From Lentzea sp. NBRC 102530 (GTDB taxonomy: Bacteria; Actinomycetota; Actinomycetes; Mycobacteriales; Pseudonocardiaceae), in the NCBI RefSeq assembly GCF_030269365.1, contig NZ_BSTF01000006.1, forward strand, positions 310,001-374,000: a DNA stretch of 64,000 nt, given 5' to 3'. The stretch's first letter is position 1. Each line of letters opens with the position of its first letter. Positions 32,512-40,991 of the stretch are shown here, in pieces. The position numbers and the translations under genes are program-made. The notes under the pieces were generated by a model. It did no database searches. It worked only from the letters and a program-made list of their open reading frames with translations, and was not told where the DNA came from.

Positions 32512-33600
32512 TCAGGCGTGCGCGGGCGCCGGGTGGTGGGTGGCGAAGTAGGTGCGGACGTCGGCGGCGTACAGGTCGGGGACCTCGATGGCCGGGAAGT
32601 GGCCGCCCCGGTCGTACTCGGTCCAGTGGGCGATCTCGTGGGCCGGGTCGAGCAGCGTGCGGATGCCGTTGTCGGCGGCGAAGGTGGCGAATCCGGTGGG
32701 GGCCGGGGTGGGTCCCCAGGCGCCGGGGGCGTTCATGGACTCGTAGACGAACTCCGCGGCGGTGGCGCCGCTGCCGGTGAACCAGTGGATCGACACGGCG
32801 GTGAGCAGGGCGTCGCGGTCGACGGTGGTGCTCCAGGCGTGGAACTTCTCGTACATCCAGGCGAGCAGGCCGACGGGTGAGTCGGTGAGGCTCGCGCCGA
32901 TGGTCCACGGCTTGGTGGACATGAGCTGCAGGTAGCCGAGGCCGGTGGCGACGAAGTCGTTGAAGCGTTCGGCCCTGGTGAGTTCGACGCCGGTGAGGCC
33001 GTCGAGCGGGACCGGGCCGCCGAACGGGTGGGCGCTGGTGCCGTTGAGGTGGATGGCGGTGACGGCCGGGGTCAGCCGGCTCATGGCTCCGGCGATGCCC
33101 GCTCCCACGTCCCCGGCCTGGATGCCGTAGCGGTCGTAGCCCAGGCCGGCCATGAGGGTGGTGAAGGCGGCGGCGGTGCGGGTGATGTCCCAGGCGCCGG
33201 TGACCGGGGTGGAGAAGCCGAAGCCGGGGATGGACGGCACCACGAGGTGGTGGTCGCGGGCCAGGTCGGGCAGCACGGCCGCGTACTCGGCGAACGTCGA
33301 GGGCCAGCCGTGCACGAGCAGCAGCGGCAGGGCGTCCTCGCGGGGGCTGCGGACGTGGGCGAAGTGGATCCGCTGGCCGTCGATCTCGGTGGTGTGCTGC
33401 GGGAACGCGTTGAGGGCGGCTTCCACGGCGCGCCAGTCGAACCCGTCGGCCCAGTAGCCGGCCAGGGCGCGCAGGTCGTCGACCGGGACGCCCCTGCTCC
33501 AGCCGCCGATGCCGGACTGCGCGGGCCAGCGGGTGGCGTGCAGGCGGTGGCGCAGGTCGGCGAGGTCGGCTTCGGGGATGCTCACGCGGAAGGGGTTCAT
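32512..33600 (-). CDS. Epoxide hydrolase (EHN-type), copy 1
   Basis: A 362-residue epoxide hydrolase. The N-terminal EHN lid (FRVSIPEADLADLRHRL, then FDWRAVEAALNAFPQ) precedes the alpha/beta-hydrolase core. The HGWP oxyanion motif is at 97-100 and the nucleophile Asp164 in QAGDVGAG. The ring-opening tyrosine and terminal His (GGHFPAIE) are in place. It opens epoxides to diols. It is divergent from a WYL regulator (33663), and the same two-gene arrangement recurs at 61.1-63.2 kb, so this is a duplicated module. Confidence 0.92.
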   Translation of the reverse strand: MNPFRVSIPEADLADLRHRLHATRWPAQSGIGGWSRGVPVDDLRALAGYWADGFDWRAVEAALNAFPQHTTEIDGQRIHFAHVRSPREDALPLLLVHGWPSTFAEYAAVLPDLARDHHLVVPSIPGFGFSTPVTGAWDITRTAAAFTTLMAGLGYDRYGIQAGDVGAGIAGAMSRLTPAVTAIHLNGTSAHPFGGPVPLDGLTGVELTRAERFNDFVATGLGYLQLMSTKPWTIGASLTDSPVGLLAWMYEKFHAWSTTVDRDALLTAVSIHWFTGSGATAAEFVYESMNAPGAWGPTPAPTGFATFAADNGIRTLLDPAHEIAHWTEYDRGGHFPAIEVPDLYAADVRTYFATHHPAPAHA

Positions 33601-33612
33601 GGGACCAAGGTA

Positions 33613-33638
33613 GGAACGATTGCGGAAAGGTTCGTTCC
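33613..33638. promoter_or_regulatory. GGAACGA-N12-TCGTTCC inverted repeat (candidate operator)
   Basis: 7-bp perfect arms in the 62-base gap between epoxide hydrolase copy 1 and its WYL regulator. The inner part AAGGTTCGTT is also found in the gap of the second copy (about 62109-62118), pointing to a conserved control element. Confidence 0.5.
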
Positions 33639-33662
33639 GCGTTTCGGGAGAGAATCAACGGC

Positions 33663-34589
33663 ATGGTGGAGACGTCGGCCCGGCTGTTGAGGTTGTTGTC
33701 GTTGCTGCAGGCCACGCGGGACTGGACGGGGCGCGAGCTCTCCGAACGCCTCGGGGTGACGACGCGGACGGTGCGCAACGACGTGGAACGGCTGCGGTCG
33801 CTGGGGTACCCGGTGCACGCGACGCCCGGTGTGGCGGGCGGGTACCGGTTGGGGGCCGGGGCGAAGCTGCCGCCGTTGCTGCTCGACGACGAAGAGGCGG
33901 TGGCGGTCGCGCTGAGCCTGAGCGGGCAGGACTCGGAGACGGCACGGCGGGCGCTGGGCAAGCTGGAGCAGGTGCTGCCGAGCCGGTTGCGGCACCGGGT
34001 CAGCGTGTTGCAGGAGGTCGCCCTCGGCACGGCCGCCGAGCTCGATCCCGAGGTGGCGGTGCAGATCGTGACCGCGTGCCGGGCGCGGGAGCGGCTGCGG
34101 TTCGACTACGTGAAGTTCGACGGCGAGGCCGACCGGCGTGAGGTGGAGCCGTACCGGCTGGTGCACACGCGGGGCCGCTGGTACCTGGTGGCGTGGGATG
34201 TGGGCAGGCAGGACTGGCGGACGTTCCGGGCCGACCGGGTGCGGCCGCGGGTGCCGACGGGGCCGCGGTTCGCGCCGCGCGAGCTGCCGGACGTGCAGGC
34301 GCACCTGGAGAAGGGGCTGGCCACGGCGGCGTGGCGGTTCCGGGCGACGGTGACGGTGCACGCGCCGGCCGAGCTGGTGGCGGCGAAGGTCCCGGCGGCG
34401 CTGGTGGAGGCCACCGGTAAGGCGGAGTGCCGGTTGACCGCGGGGGCGGACACGCCGGAGGCGCTGGCGGTCTACCTGGGGATGCTGGGGTGCTCGTTCA
34501 CCGTGGACGGGCCGCCCGAGCTGGTCCGCCACCTGGGAATGACGGCTGACAGGTTCCGCGCGGCGATCGATACTGCTGAGCATGGGTAA
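33663..34589 (+). CDS. YafY-type HTH-WYL regulator, copy 1
   Basis: A 308-residue regulator. The winged helix is at the N-terminus (SARLLRLLSLLQATRDWTGRELSERLGV... TVRNDVERL), then the GYRLGAGAKLPPLLLDD link and a WYL domain with the sequence GRWYLVAWDVG. It is closely related to the WYL protein at 61133-62077 (ETSARLLRLL.LLQ..RDW shared). It is divergent from epoxide hydrolase copy 1 and probably controls it. The PPOX-fold gene starts inside its last codons (8-base overlap), so that enzyme belongs to the same transcript. Confidence 0.9.
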   Translation: MVETSARLLRLLSLLQATRDWTGRELSERLGVTTRTVRNDVERLRSLGYPVHATPGVAGGYRLGAGAKLPPLLLDDEEAVAVALSLSGQDSETARRALGKLEQVLPSRLRHRVSVLQEVALGTAAELDPEVAVQIVTACRARERLRFDYVKFDGEADRREVEPYRLVHTRGRWYLVAWDVGRQDWRTFRADRVRPRVPTGPRFAPRELPDVQAHLEKGLATAAWRFRATVTVHAPAELVAAKVPAALVEATGKAECRLTAGADTPEALAVYLGMLGCSFTVDGPPELVRHLGMTADRFRAAIDTAEHG

Positions 34590-35157
34590 GGAATACGAGC
34601 GGATCGAGCCGCGGCTGTGGGAGTTCATCGAGAAGCAGAAGGTGTTCTTCGTGGCGAGCGCTCCGCTGGCCGGGGACGGGCACGTCAACCTCTCGCCCAA
34701 GGGGCGGCAGGGCACGTTGCGGATCCTCGACGACCGCACGGTGGCGTACCTGGACTTCGGCGGCAGTCACGCCGAGACGGTCGCGCACCTGCGGGAGAAC
34801 GGCCGGATCACGCTCATGTGGTGTGCGTTCGACGGGCCGCCGACCATCGTGCGGGTGCACGGGCGGGGTGAGCCGGTGTTCCGCGACGATCCTCGGTTCG
34901 CCGGGCTGGTGGCGGGATTCGGTGAGGCGGACGGGCCCGCGGTGCGGGCGGTGATCGTGGTGACGGCGGAGCTGATCAGCGACACGTGCGGGTTCGCGGT
35001 GCCGTTCATGGACTACCGCGGCGAACGCGAGTTGCACGCGGACTACTTCGGGCGCAAGAGCGACGAGGAGTTCCGCGAGTACACCGGCCGCAAGCCGTAC
35101 AACATCGCGAGCATCGACGGGCTGCCCGCGATGGAGCTGCCCCTTCCGCCTCGCTGA
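34582..35157 (+). CDS. Pyridoxamine 5'-phosphate oxidase-family (FMN split-barrel) protein
   Basis: A 191-residue PPOX-class protein. The split barrel is recognisable from VFFVASAPLAGDGHVNLSPKG, then LDDRTVAYLDFGGS and ITLMWCAFDGPPTIVRVHGRG. The sequence HVNLSPKG is where flavin or F420 phosphate binds in this group. It is probably a flavin- or F420-dependent reductase of unknown substrate. It overlaps the WYL regulator by 8 bases. It may process the product of the neighbouring epoxide hydrolase, but this is speculation. Confidence 0.85.
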   Translation: MGKEYERIEPRLWEFIEKQKVFFVASAPLAGDGHVNLSPKGRQGTLRILDDRTVAYLDFGGSHAETVAHLRENGRITLMWCAFDGPPTIVRVHGRGEPVFRDDPRFAGLVAGFGEADGPAVRAVIVVTAELISDTCGFAVPFMDYRGERELHADYFGRKSDEEFREYTGRKPYNIASIDGLPAMELPLPPR

Positions 35158-35226
35158 CACCTTCTGCGGGGACGGTGTCGGGGAACGGCGGCGCGGCTCC
35201 GTCCGCCGAGCTGGTGGCGCGCCCGG

Positions 35227-36519
35227 TCAGCTCGACAGGAAGCGGTCCAGCACGCGCACGCCGAACTCCAGGCCGGCGACGGGCACGCGTTCGTCGACGC
35301 CGTGCGCCATCGCCCGGTAGTCGTAGCCCCCGCCCTCGGGCAGTCGCAGCGGTGAGAAGCCGTAGCAGGCGATGCCGAGCCGGCTGAACGCCTTGGCGTC
35401 GGTGCCGCCGCCCAGGCAGTACGGCAGGACGTGCGCGGCGGGGTCCTCGTCGCGCAGCGCGTCGGCCATGGCGGTGAACCAGGCCGTGTCGATCGGCGCC
35501 TCGACCGGGGGCTGGTGCTCGAGGAACTCGCGGGTGACGCCGGGGGCGAGCAGCGAGTCGAGGGTGGCGACGAGTTCGTCGACGGTGCCGGGCAGGGTGC
35601 GGACGTCGAGCTGGGCGGTCGCGGTGCCGGGGATGACGTTGACCTTGTACCCGGCCTGCAGCATGGTCGGCGTCGTCGAGCAGCGCACGGTGTTCTCGAC
35701 CAGCTTCGCCGCCGGGCCGAGGCGGGTGAGGGTGCCGTCGACGTCGTCGAGGTCCACCTCCACGCCCAGCGCCTTGCCCGCGCCCACGAGGAACGCCTCC
35801 ACGGTCGGGGTCAGCCGCACCGGGTGTTCGTGCGCGGCGATCCGCGCCAGGGTCGTGACCAGCGCGGTCACCGCGTTGCTGTCGTTGCGGCGCGATCCGT
35901 GCCCGGCGCGGCCGGTGGCGGTGAGCTTCACGTGCGAGGTGCCGCGCTCGGCGGTGCCGACCGGGTAGAGCCGTACGCCGCCGACGTCGTAGGAGAACGC
36001 GCCGGACTCGCTGATCGCGGCCTGCACCCCGGCGAAGTGGGCGGCGTGGTGTTCGACGAGCCAGTGCGCCCCGTACACGCCCTGGTCCTCCTCGTCGGCG
36101 ACGAACGCCAGCACGACGTCGCGGCGCGGCCGGCGGCCCTCGGCGTGCCAGCGGCTGAGCACCGTGAGCGTCATGGCGGCCATGTCCTTCATGTCCACGG
36201 CGCCGCGGCCGTGCACGAACCCGTCGCGGATCTCCCCGCCGAACGGGTCGAAGCTCCACTCGGCGGCGTCGGCGGGCACGACGTCGAGGTGTGCCTGGAC
36301 CAGCACCGCGGGCAGCGACGGGTCGGTGCCCGGTACCCGCGCGAGGACGTTGGCGCGGCGCGGGGCCGGTTCGAGCAACGTCGACGGCACACCGCTGTCC
36401 TGCAGCAGGGCGGCGACGTGCTCGGCGGCCCCGCGTTCGCCCGCGCTGTCGCCGCCACCGCGGTTGGTGGTGTCGAAGCGGATCAGGTCTGCGCACACCT
36501 GTGCGACGTCCAACGCCAT
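35227..36519 (-). CDS. M20-family peptidase
   Basis: A 430-residue M20 metallopeptidase. Metal-site sequences are VQAHLDVVPADAAEW, GRGAVDMKDM and VADEEDQG (catalytic Glu-Glu), and the C-terminal ligand lies in MAHGVDERVPV. It belongs to the dipeptidase-like branch often annotated as M20/M25/M40. It lies 45 bases downstream of the M55 peptidase on the same strand and near a peptide importer, so it probably works on imported peptides. GTGGGA precedes the ATG at 36519; a GTG three codons earlier is possible. Confidence 0.9.
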   Translation of the reverse strand: MALDVAQVCADLIRFDTTNRGGGDSAGERGAAEHVAALLQDSGVPSTLLEPAPRRANVLARVPGTDPSLPAVLVQAHLDVVPADAAEWSFDPFGGEIRDGFVHGRGAVDMKDMAAMTLTVLSRWHAEGRRPRRDVVLAFVADEEDQGVYGAHWLVEHHAAHFAGVQAAISESGAFSYDVGGVRLYPVGTAERGTSHVKLTATGRAGHGSRRNDSNAVTALVTTLARIAAHEHPVRLTPTVEAFLVGAGKALGVEVDLDDVDGTLTRLGPAAKLVENTVRCSTTPTMLQAGYKVNVIPGTATAQLDVRTLPGTVDELVATLDSLLAPGVTREFLEHQPPVEAPIDTAWFTAMADALRDEDPAAHVLPYCLGGGTDAKAFSRLGIACYGFSPLRLPEGGGYDYRAMAHGVDERVPVAGLEFGVRVLDRFLSS

Positions 36520-36564
36520 GATTCCCACCGTATCCGGACCTCCGAGGTGGAATCGGCGCAGGCC

Positions 36565-37392
36565 TCAGCCGTAGAGGTCCTCGATCGCGGCGGCGGCGAT
36601 GTGGGTGACGACCTTGAACGCCTTCATGGCCTCGGTCATGGACGCGGCGTCGAAGCCCACGCGCCGTTCGCCCACCTGCTCGACGGTGGGCACGATCGCG
36701 GCGGCGTCGGCGAGGTGGGTGGCGTCGAACTCGATCTCGATGCGGTGCGGCGCGACTGACTGCGCCGTTCGGCCCGCCAGGGACATGGACGAAAGTGACG
36801 CCTCTGTGATGTGTGAAGAAGTCACCGCCGGGGGCAGGCACACGGCGGCGTAGCGCGACACGCACTCCTTGACCGCGACCGTGACGGCGTCCGGCGCGTA
36901 CCCGGCGGCGTCGGCGCAGGTGAGGTCGTCACCGGTCACGAGCAGCACCGGAACGCCGTGCTCGGCGGCCAGGGCCGCGTTGAGACGGCCCTCGGAGGCG
37001 TGCACGCCGTCGAGCCACACGCCGGTGATCGAGTTCTCGAGGTAGGTGTGGGACAGCACGCCGCGCGCGCCGGCACCGGTGTGGTAGCCGAGAAAAACCA
37101 CTCCGTCCACTTCGGAGTCGATACCTTGCATCATCGACAACGGTTTGTGCCGGCCGGTGAGCAGGCGTGCGGAGTGGTGGAGGTCTTCGAGCAGCAGGTT
37201 GCGTTGTGAGGAATGCGCTTCGTTGACGACGACCTGTTTCGCCCCGCCCGCTTCCAGGCCGGTGACGCAGGCGTTGACGTCTGCTGTGAACAGGCGCCGA
37301 AACCGTTGCCACTGCTCCGTTCCGGGGACGACGTCCCCGGTCCAGGTGACTCCGGTGGCGCCTTCCATGTCTGCCGAGATCATGATCCGCAC
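36565..37392 (-). CDS. M55-family D-aminopeptidase (DppA-like)
   Basis: A 275-residue M55 peptidase. The start MISADMEGATG supplies the Asp and Glu metal ligands, NEAHSS the His ligand and GYHTGAGARGVLSHTY the further His and glycine-rich loop of the DppA family. These decameric enzymes remove N-terminal D-amino acids from peptides. In Bacillus the gene heads the dpp dipeptide-transport operon; here it faces a complete oligopeptide importer across 44 bases. A role in recycling peptidoglycan-type D-peptides taken up by that importer is a reasonable inference. Start is GTG 37392, two codons before an ATG. Confidence 0.9.
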   Translation of the reverse strand: MRIMISADMEGATGVTWTGDVVPGTEQWQRFRRLFTADVNACVTGLEAGGAKQVVVNEAHSSQRNLLLEDLHHSARLLTGRHKPLSMMQGIDSEVDGVVFLGYHTGAGARGVLSHTYLENSITGVWLDGVHASEGRLNAALAAEHGVPVLLVTGDDLTCADAAGYAPDAVTVAVKECVSRYAAVCLPPAVTSSHITEASLSSMSLAGRTAQSVAPHRIEIEFDATHLADAAAIVPTVEQVGERRVGFDAASMTEAMKAFKVVTHIAAAAIEDLYG

Positions 37393-37436
37393 ATCTCGGT
37401 AAGTTAGCGGTGGGCTGCTGGGGAGAAGGGGTTTTC

Positions 37437-39191
37437 GTGCGGGTGAAGTTGTGCGCGTTGCTTGCTGTTTCAACGATGTTGGGGCTCGTGGCGACACCGG
37501 TGGCGGCGCAGCAGCCGGTGATTCTCAAGGTCGCGATCGTGCAGCAGATCGACTCGATGAACCCGTTCCTCGCGGTGTTCCAGTCGAGCACGGAGATCGG
37601 CCGGCTCATGTACGACTACCTCACCGCCTACGCGGCCGCCGACCAGACGGTGACCGAGGGCCTGGCGAACCGGTGGGAGCCCTCGGCCGACAAGCTCACC
37701 TGGACCTTCACCGTCCCCGAGGGCAAGAAGTGGTCCGACGGCCAGGCGATCACCGCCCACGACGTCGCGTTCACCTACCGGCTGATGATGACCGACGAGG
37801 TCGCGCGCACCGCGAACGGCAGCTTCGTCGCGAACTTCCAGGACGTCACCGCGCCCGATGACCGCACGGTCGTCATCCGCACGAAGACGCCGCAGGTCAC
37901 GATGCTGGCACTGGACGTGCCGATCGTGCCGAAGCACGTGTGGGAGAAGGTCGGCAGCGTCAAGGACCACGCCAACGACCAGATGCCGGTCGTCGGGTCG
38001 GGTCCGTTCGTGCTGACCGAACACGTCGCCGGGCAGTTCATCAAGCTCAAGGCCAACCGGCAGTACTGGCGGGGCGCGCCGAAGTACGACGAGCTGCACT
38101 TCGTGTACTTCCAGAACTCCGACGCCGCCGTGCAGGCGCTGGGCAAGGGCGAGGTCGACCTGGTCAACCGCATGGCCCCCGCCCAGTTCGACTCGCTGGA
38201 GGGCAAGACGGGCGTCACGCGCAACAAGGCGCAGGGCCGCCGCTTCACCGAACTGATGATCAACCCCGGCGCGCAGACCCGCACCGGTGAACCGATCGGC
38301 GACGGCAACCCGGCGCTCAGGAACGTCGCGGTGCGGCGTGCGATCGCTCAGGGGATCGACCTGGACGCGTTGGTGGCGCGGGTGAACCTCGGCTACGCGG
38401 AGAAGGGCGCCGGGCTGGTGCCGCCGGTGTTCGGCAAGTGGCACTGGCAGCCGTCGGACAAGGAGCTGCGCAGGTTCGACCCGGCCGCCGCGAACGCCGC
38501 CCTCGACGCCGCCGGCTACCCGCGTGGCGCGGACGGCACCCGGTTCGGGCTGCGGCTGGTCGGCCGCGCGGGCCGTGCCTACGACGAGCAGGCCAGCGAG
38601 TACCTGAAGCGGTCGATGAGCGACATCGGCATCGCGCTGGACGTGCGGCTGGTCTCGGACAACCAGCTCAACGAGGCGACCACGGCGGCGACCTACGACC
38701 TGGCGTTCTCGGGCTGGGCGACCAACATCGACCCGGACTTCGTGCTGGGCCTGCACACCTGCGCGCAACGTCCCGGCGCGGACGGCAAGGGCGGCACCAC
38801 CGACACCTACTTCTGCGACGAGGCCTACGACAGGCTCTACGCCCAGCAGCTCTCGGAGTTCGACGAGGCCAAGCGGGTGGAGATCGTCAAGCAGATGCAG
38901 GCCCGCTTCTACGACCAGGTGCCCGCGGTGGTGCTCGCCTACGACAACGCGCTGGAGGGCTACCGCTCGGACCACTTCGCGAGGTTCACGACCCAGCCCG
39001 CGCAGGGCGGCGTGATCATGGCGCAGAACGGCATGTGGGGTTACTACGGCGCTGAACCGGCCGAGCGGGCCGCGGTGGCGGGCACGGGCTGGACCGGGTT
39101 CGCGCTGGCCGGTGGCGCGATCGCGGTCGTGGCGGCGCTGGTCGTCCTGGCGGCCCGGCGCCGCCGGGCCACGGCGGGGGAGCGCGAGTAG
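37437..39191 (+). CDS. ABC transporter solute-binding protein (oligopeptide/dipeptide), with C-terminal membrane anchor
   Basis: A 584-residue SBP_bac_5 protein. The signal peptide is residues 1-25, ending VAAQQ. The peptide-binding core includes LTWTFTVPEGKKWSDGQAITAHDVAFTYR and a late AFSGWATNIDP segment. Instead of a lipobox cysteine it has a C-terminal hydrophobic helix (about 554-575, FALAGGAIAVVAALVVLAA) followed by RRRR, so it is anchored at its C-terminus. It delivers peptides to the permeases encoded directly downstream. GGGGAGAAGGGG precedes the GTG at 37437. Confidence 0.92.
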   Translation: MRVKLCALLAVSTMLGLVATPVAAQQPVILKVAIVQQIDSMNPFLAVFQSSTEIGRLMYDYLTAYAAADQTVTEGLANRWEPSADKLTWTFTVPEGKKWSDGQAITAHDVAFTYRLMMTDEVARTANGSFVANFQDVTAPDDRTVVIRTKTPQVTMLALDVPIVPKHVWEKVGSVKDHANDQMPVVGSGPFVLTEHVAGQFIKLKANRQYWRGAPKYDELHFVYFQNSDAAVQALGKGEVDLVNRMAPAQFDSLEGKTGVTRNKAQGRRFTELMINPGAQTRTGEPIGDGNPALRNVAVRRAIAQGIDLDALVARVNLGYAEKGAGLVPPVFGKWHWQPSDKELRRFDPAAANAALDAAGYPRGADGTRFGLRLVGRAGRAYDEQASEYLKRSMSDIGIALDVRLVSDNQLNEATTAATYDLAFSGWATNIDPDFVLGLHTCAQRPGADGKGGTTDTYFCDEAYDRLYAQQLSEFDEAKRVEIVKQMQARFYDQVPAVVLAYDNALEGYRSDHFARFTTQPAQGGVIMAQNGMWGYYGAEPAERAAVAGTGWTGFALAGGAIAVVAALVVLAARRRRATAGERE

Positions 39192-40142
39192 GTGCGTCTG
39201 GCCGGTCGGTTCGGTGGTGCCGCGCTCAGCCTGCTGATGGTCGCGGTGCTGGGTTTCTTCCTGTTCCGGGTGGTGCCCGGCGATCCCGTGGTGTCGATGA
39301 CGCGCGGCCGCCCGAGCACCGAGGCGCTGCAGGCCGAGCTGCGCGCGCAGTTCGGCCTGGACCGTCCGCTGCACGAGCAGTTCTGGAGCTACCTCACCTC
39401 GCTGCTGCACGGTGATCTGGGCACGTCGTTCACGTTCCGCCGGCCGGTGGCGGAGGTGATCCTCGAACGCCTGGGCCCGACGCTGCTGCTGGTGGGTACC
39501 TCGACGCTGATCGCGGTGCTGCTGGGGTTGTGGCTCGGGGTGCGGGCGGCGTGGCGGCGCGACTCGGCGTTCGACCGGGTCACCACGGGGGTGTCGCTGA
39601 CGTTGTGGGCGGTGCCGACGTTCTGGCTCGGCATGCTGCTGATGGTGGTGACCGGCGACCTGTTCCCGTCGCGGGGCATGCGCGACACCGACACGGCACC
39701 GGACTTCGTCTCGCAGGCCCTCGACGTCGGGCACCACCTGGTGCTGCCGTCGATCACGCTGGTCGCGGTGGTGTGCGCGGAGTACGTGCTGGTGATGCGC
39801 TCGTCGTTGCTGCAGGAGATGCACGCCCCCTACCTCACGACCGCGCGGGCGAAGGGGTTGCGCGACGACCTGGTGCGCACCCGGCACGCGGTGCCCAACG
39901 CGGTGCTGCCGGCGATCACGCTGGTGTTCCTGCGGTTCGGGCTGGTGGTGGCGGGGGCGATCACGACGGAGACGGTGTTCTCGTGGCCGGGGCTGGGGTT
40001 GCTGTTCTACGACGCGCTCACCGGGCCCGACTACTTCCTGTTGCAGGGGCTGCTGGTGGTGACGGCGGGCGCGGTCGTGGTGATGAACCTGCTGGCCGAC
40101 CTGCTGCACGGTGTGCTGGATCCACGGGTGAGGGTCGGATGA
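39192..40142 (+). CDS. ABC transporter permease (DppB/OppB-like)
   Basis: A 316-residue permease with six predicted helices. The first helix is followed by the family motif VVPGDPV, and the cytoplasmic EAA loop is EMHAPYLTTARAKGLRDDLV. Start is GTG 39192 right after the binding-protein stop. Its own stop overlaps the next permease start (ATGA). It forms half of the membrane pore of the oligopeptide importer. Confidence 0.93.
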   Translation: MRLAGRFGGAALSLLMVAVLGFFLFRVVPGDPVVSMTRGRPSTEALQAELRAQFGLDRPLHEQFWSYLTSLLHGDLGTSFTFRRPVAEVILERLGPTLLLVGTSTLIAVLLGLWLGVRAAWRRDSAFDRVTTGVSLTLWAVPTFWLGMLLMVVTGDLFPSRGMRDTDTAPDFVSQALDVGHHLVLPSITLVAVVCAEYVLVMRSSLLQEMHAPYLTTARAKGLRDDLVRTRHAVPNAVLPAITLVFLRFGLVVAGAITTETVFSWPGLGLLFYDALTGPDYFLLQGLLVVTAGAVVVMNLLADLLHGVLDPRVRVG

Positions 40143-40987
40143 GCGTGGTGAGCAGGCCCGGGGTGGCGAGGTTGCTGAGCCACCGCGCCGGGGTCGCCGG
40201 TGCCGCCGTGCTGGTGGCGGCCGGGGTGCTCGCGGCGCTGGCGCCGTTGTTCATCAGCGACGAGACGCTCGACGTCACGCGCGTGACGGCGGCGGCGTGG
40301 CAGGGTCCCGGCGCGGATCACTGGCTGGGCACCGATCACGCCGGACGGTCGGTGGCGCTGCTGATGGCGCAGGGAGCCGGGACGTCGTTGCTCGTCGGGC
40401 TGTCCGCGGCGGTGCTGGCGGTCGGCATCGGCACCCTGGTGGGGGTCCTGAGCGGGCACTTCGGCGGCTGGCTCGCGGGCGCGTTGCTGCGGGTCACGGA
40501 CTTCTTCCTGGTGCTGCCCGCGCTGGTGCTGGCGATCGCGCTGTCGACGGTGCTGCCGCGCGGGCTGGGCACGATCGTGCTGGCCATCGGCCTGACGAGC
40601 TGGCCGTCGACGGCGCGGATGGTGCGGGCGCAGACCCTGGCGATCGAGGCGAGGCCGTTCGTGGAACGCGCGCGGGCGCTCGGGGGCGGGCACGCGCACG
40701 TGATCGGGCGGCACGTGCTGCCGTCGGTGGTGCCGCTGGTGCTGGTGAACACGACCCTCGCGGTGGCCTCGGCGATCGTGGCGGAGTCGACGCTGGCGTT
40801 CCTCGGGCTGGGCGATCCGACGCGGATCTCGTGGGGCGCGCTGCTGCACCAGGCCCAGCTGCACGGGGCCGTGCCGCAGCGGGCGTGGTGGTACCTGCTG
40901 CCGCCGGGGCTCGCGATTGTGGCCGTGGTGCTGGCGTTCACGCTCGTCGGGCGGGCGCTCGAAGCCGTTGTGACGCCGAAGAGGTGA
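40139..40987 (+). CDS. ABC transporter permease (DppC/OppC-like)
   Basis: A 282-residue permease. It carries the OppC-type signature HWLGTDHAGRSV after the first helix and the EAA loop AIEARPFVERARALGGGHAHVIGRHVLP. About six hydrophobic helices are present. It starts inside the stop of the DppB-like gene and is followed 4 bases later by the ATPase gene, so the transporter genes are one tightly coupled operon. Confidence 0.93.
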   Translation: MSVVSRPGVARLLSHRAGVAGAAVLVAAGVLAALAPLFISDETLDVTRVTAAAWQGPGADHWLGTDHAGRSVALLMAQGAGTSLLVGLSAAVLAVGIGTLVGVLSGHFGGWLAGALLRVTDFFLVLPALVLAIALSTVLPRGLGTIVLAIGLTSWPSTARMVRAQTLAIEARPFVERARALGGGHAHVIGRHVLPSVVPLVLVNTTLAVASAIVAESTLAFLGLGDPTRISWGALLHQAQLHGAVPQRAWWYLLPPGLAIVAVVLAFTLVGRALEAVVTPKR

Positions 40988-40991
40988 CCCG

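Noticed and set aside
35156..35235. Short inverted repeats (GACACC/GGTGTC, GAGCTG/CAGCTC) between convergent PPOX and M20 genes
   Set aside because: 6-bp stems in GC-rich DNA are expected by chance; too weak to call a terminator.
37470..40109. An 879-residue open frame on the minus strand
   Set aside because: Antisense to the binding-protein and permease genes; His/Arg/Gln-rich, typical of high-GC shadow frames.
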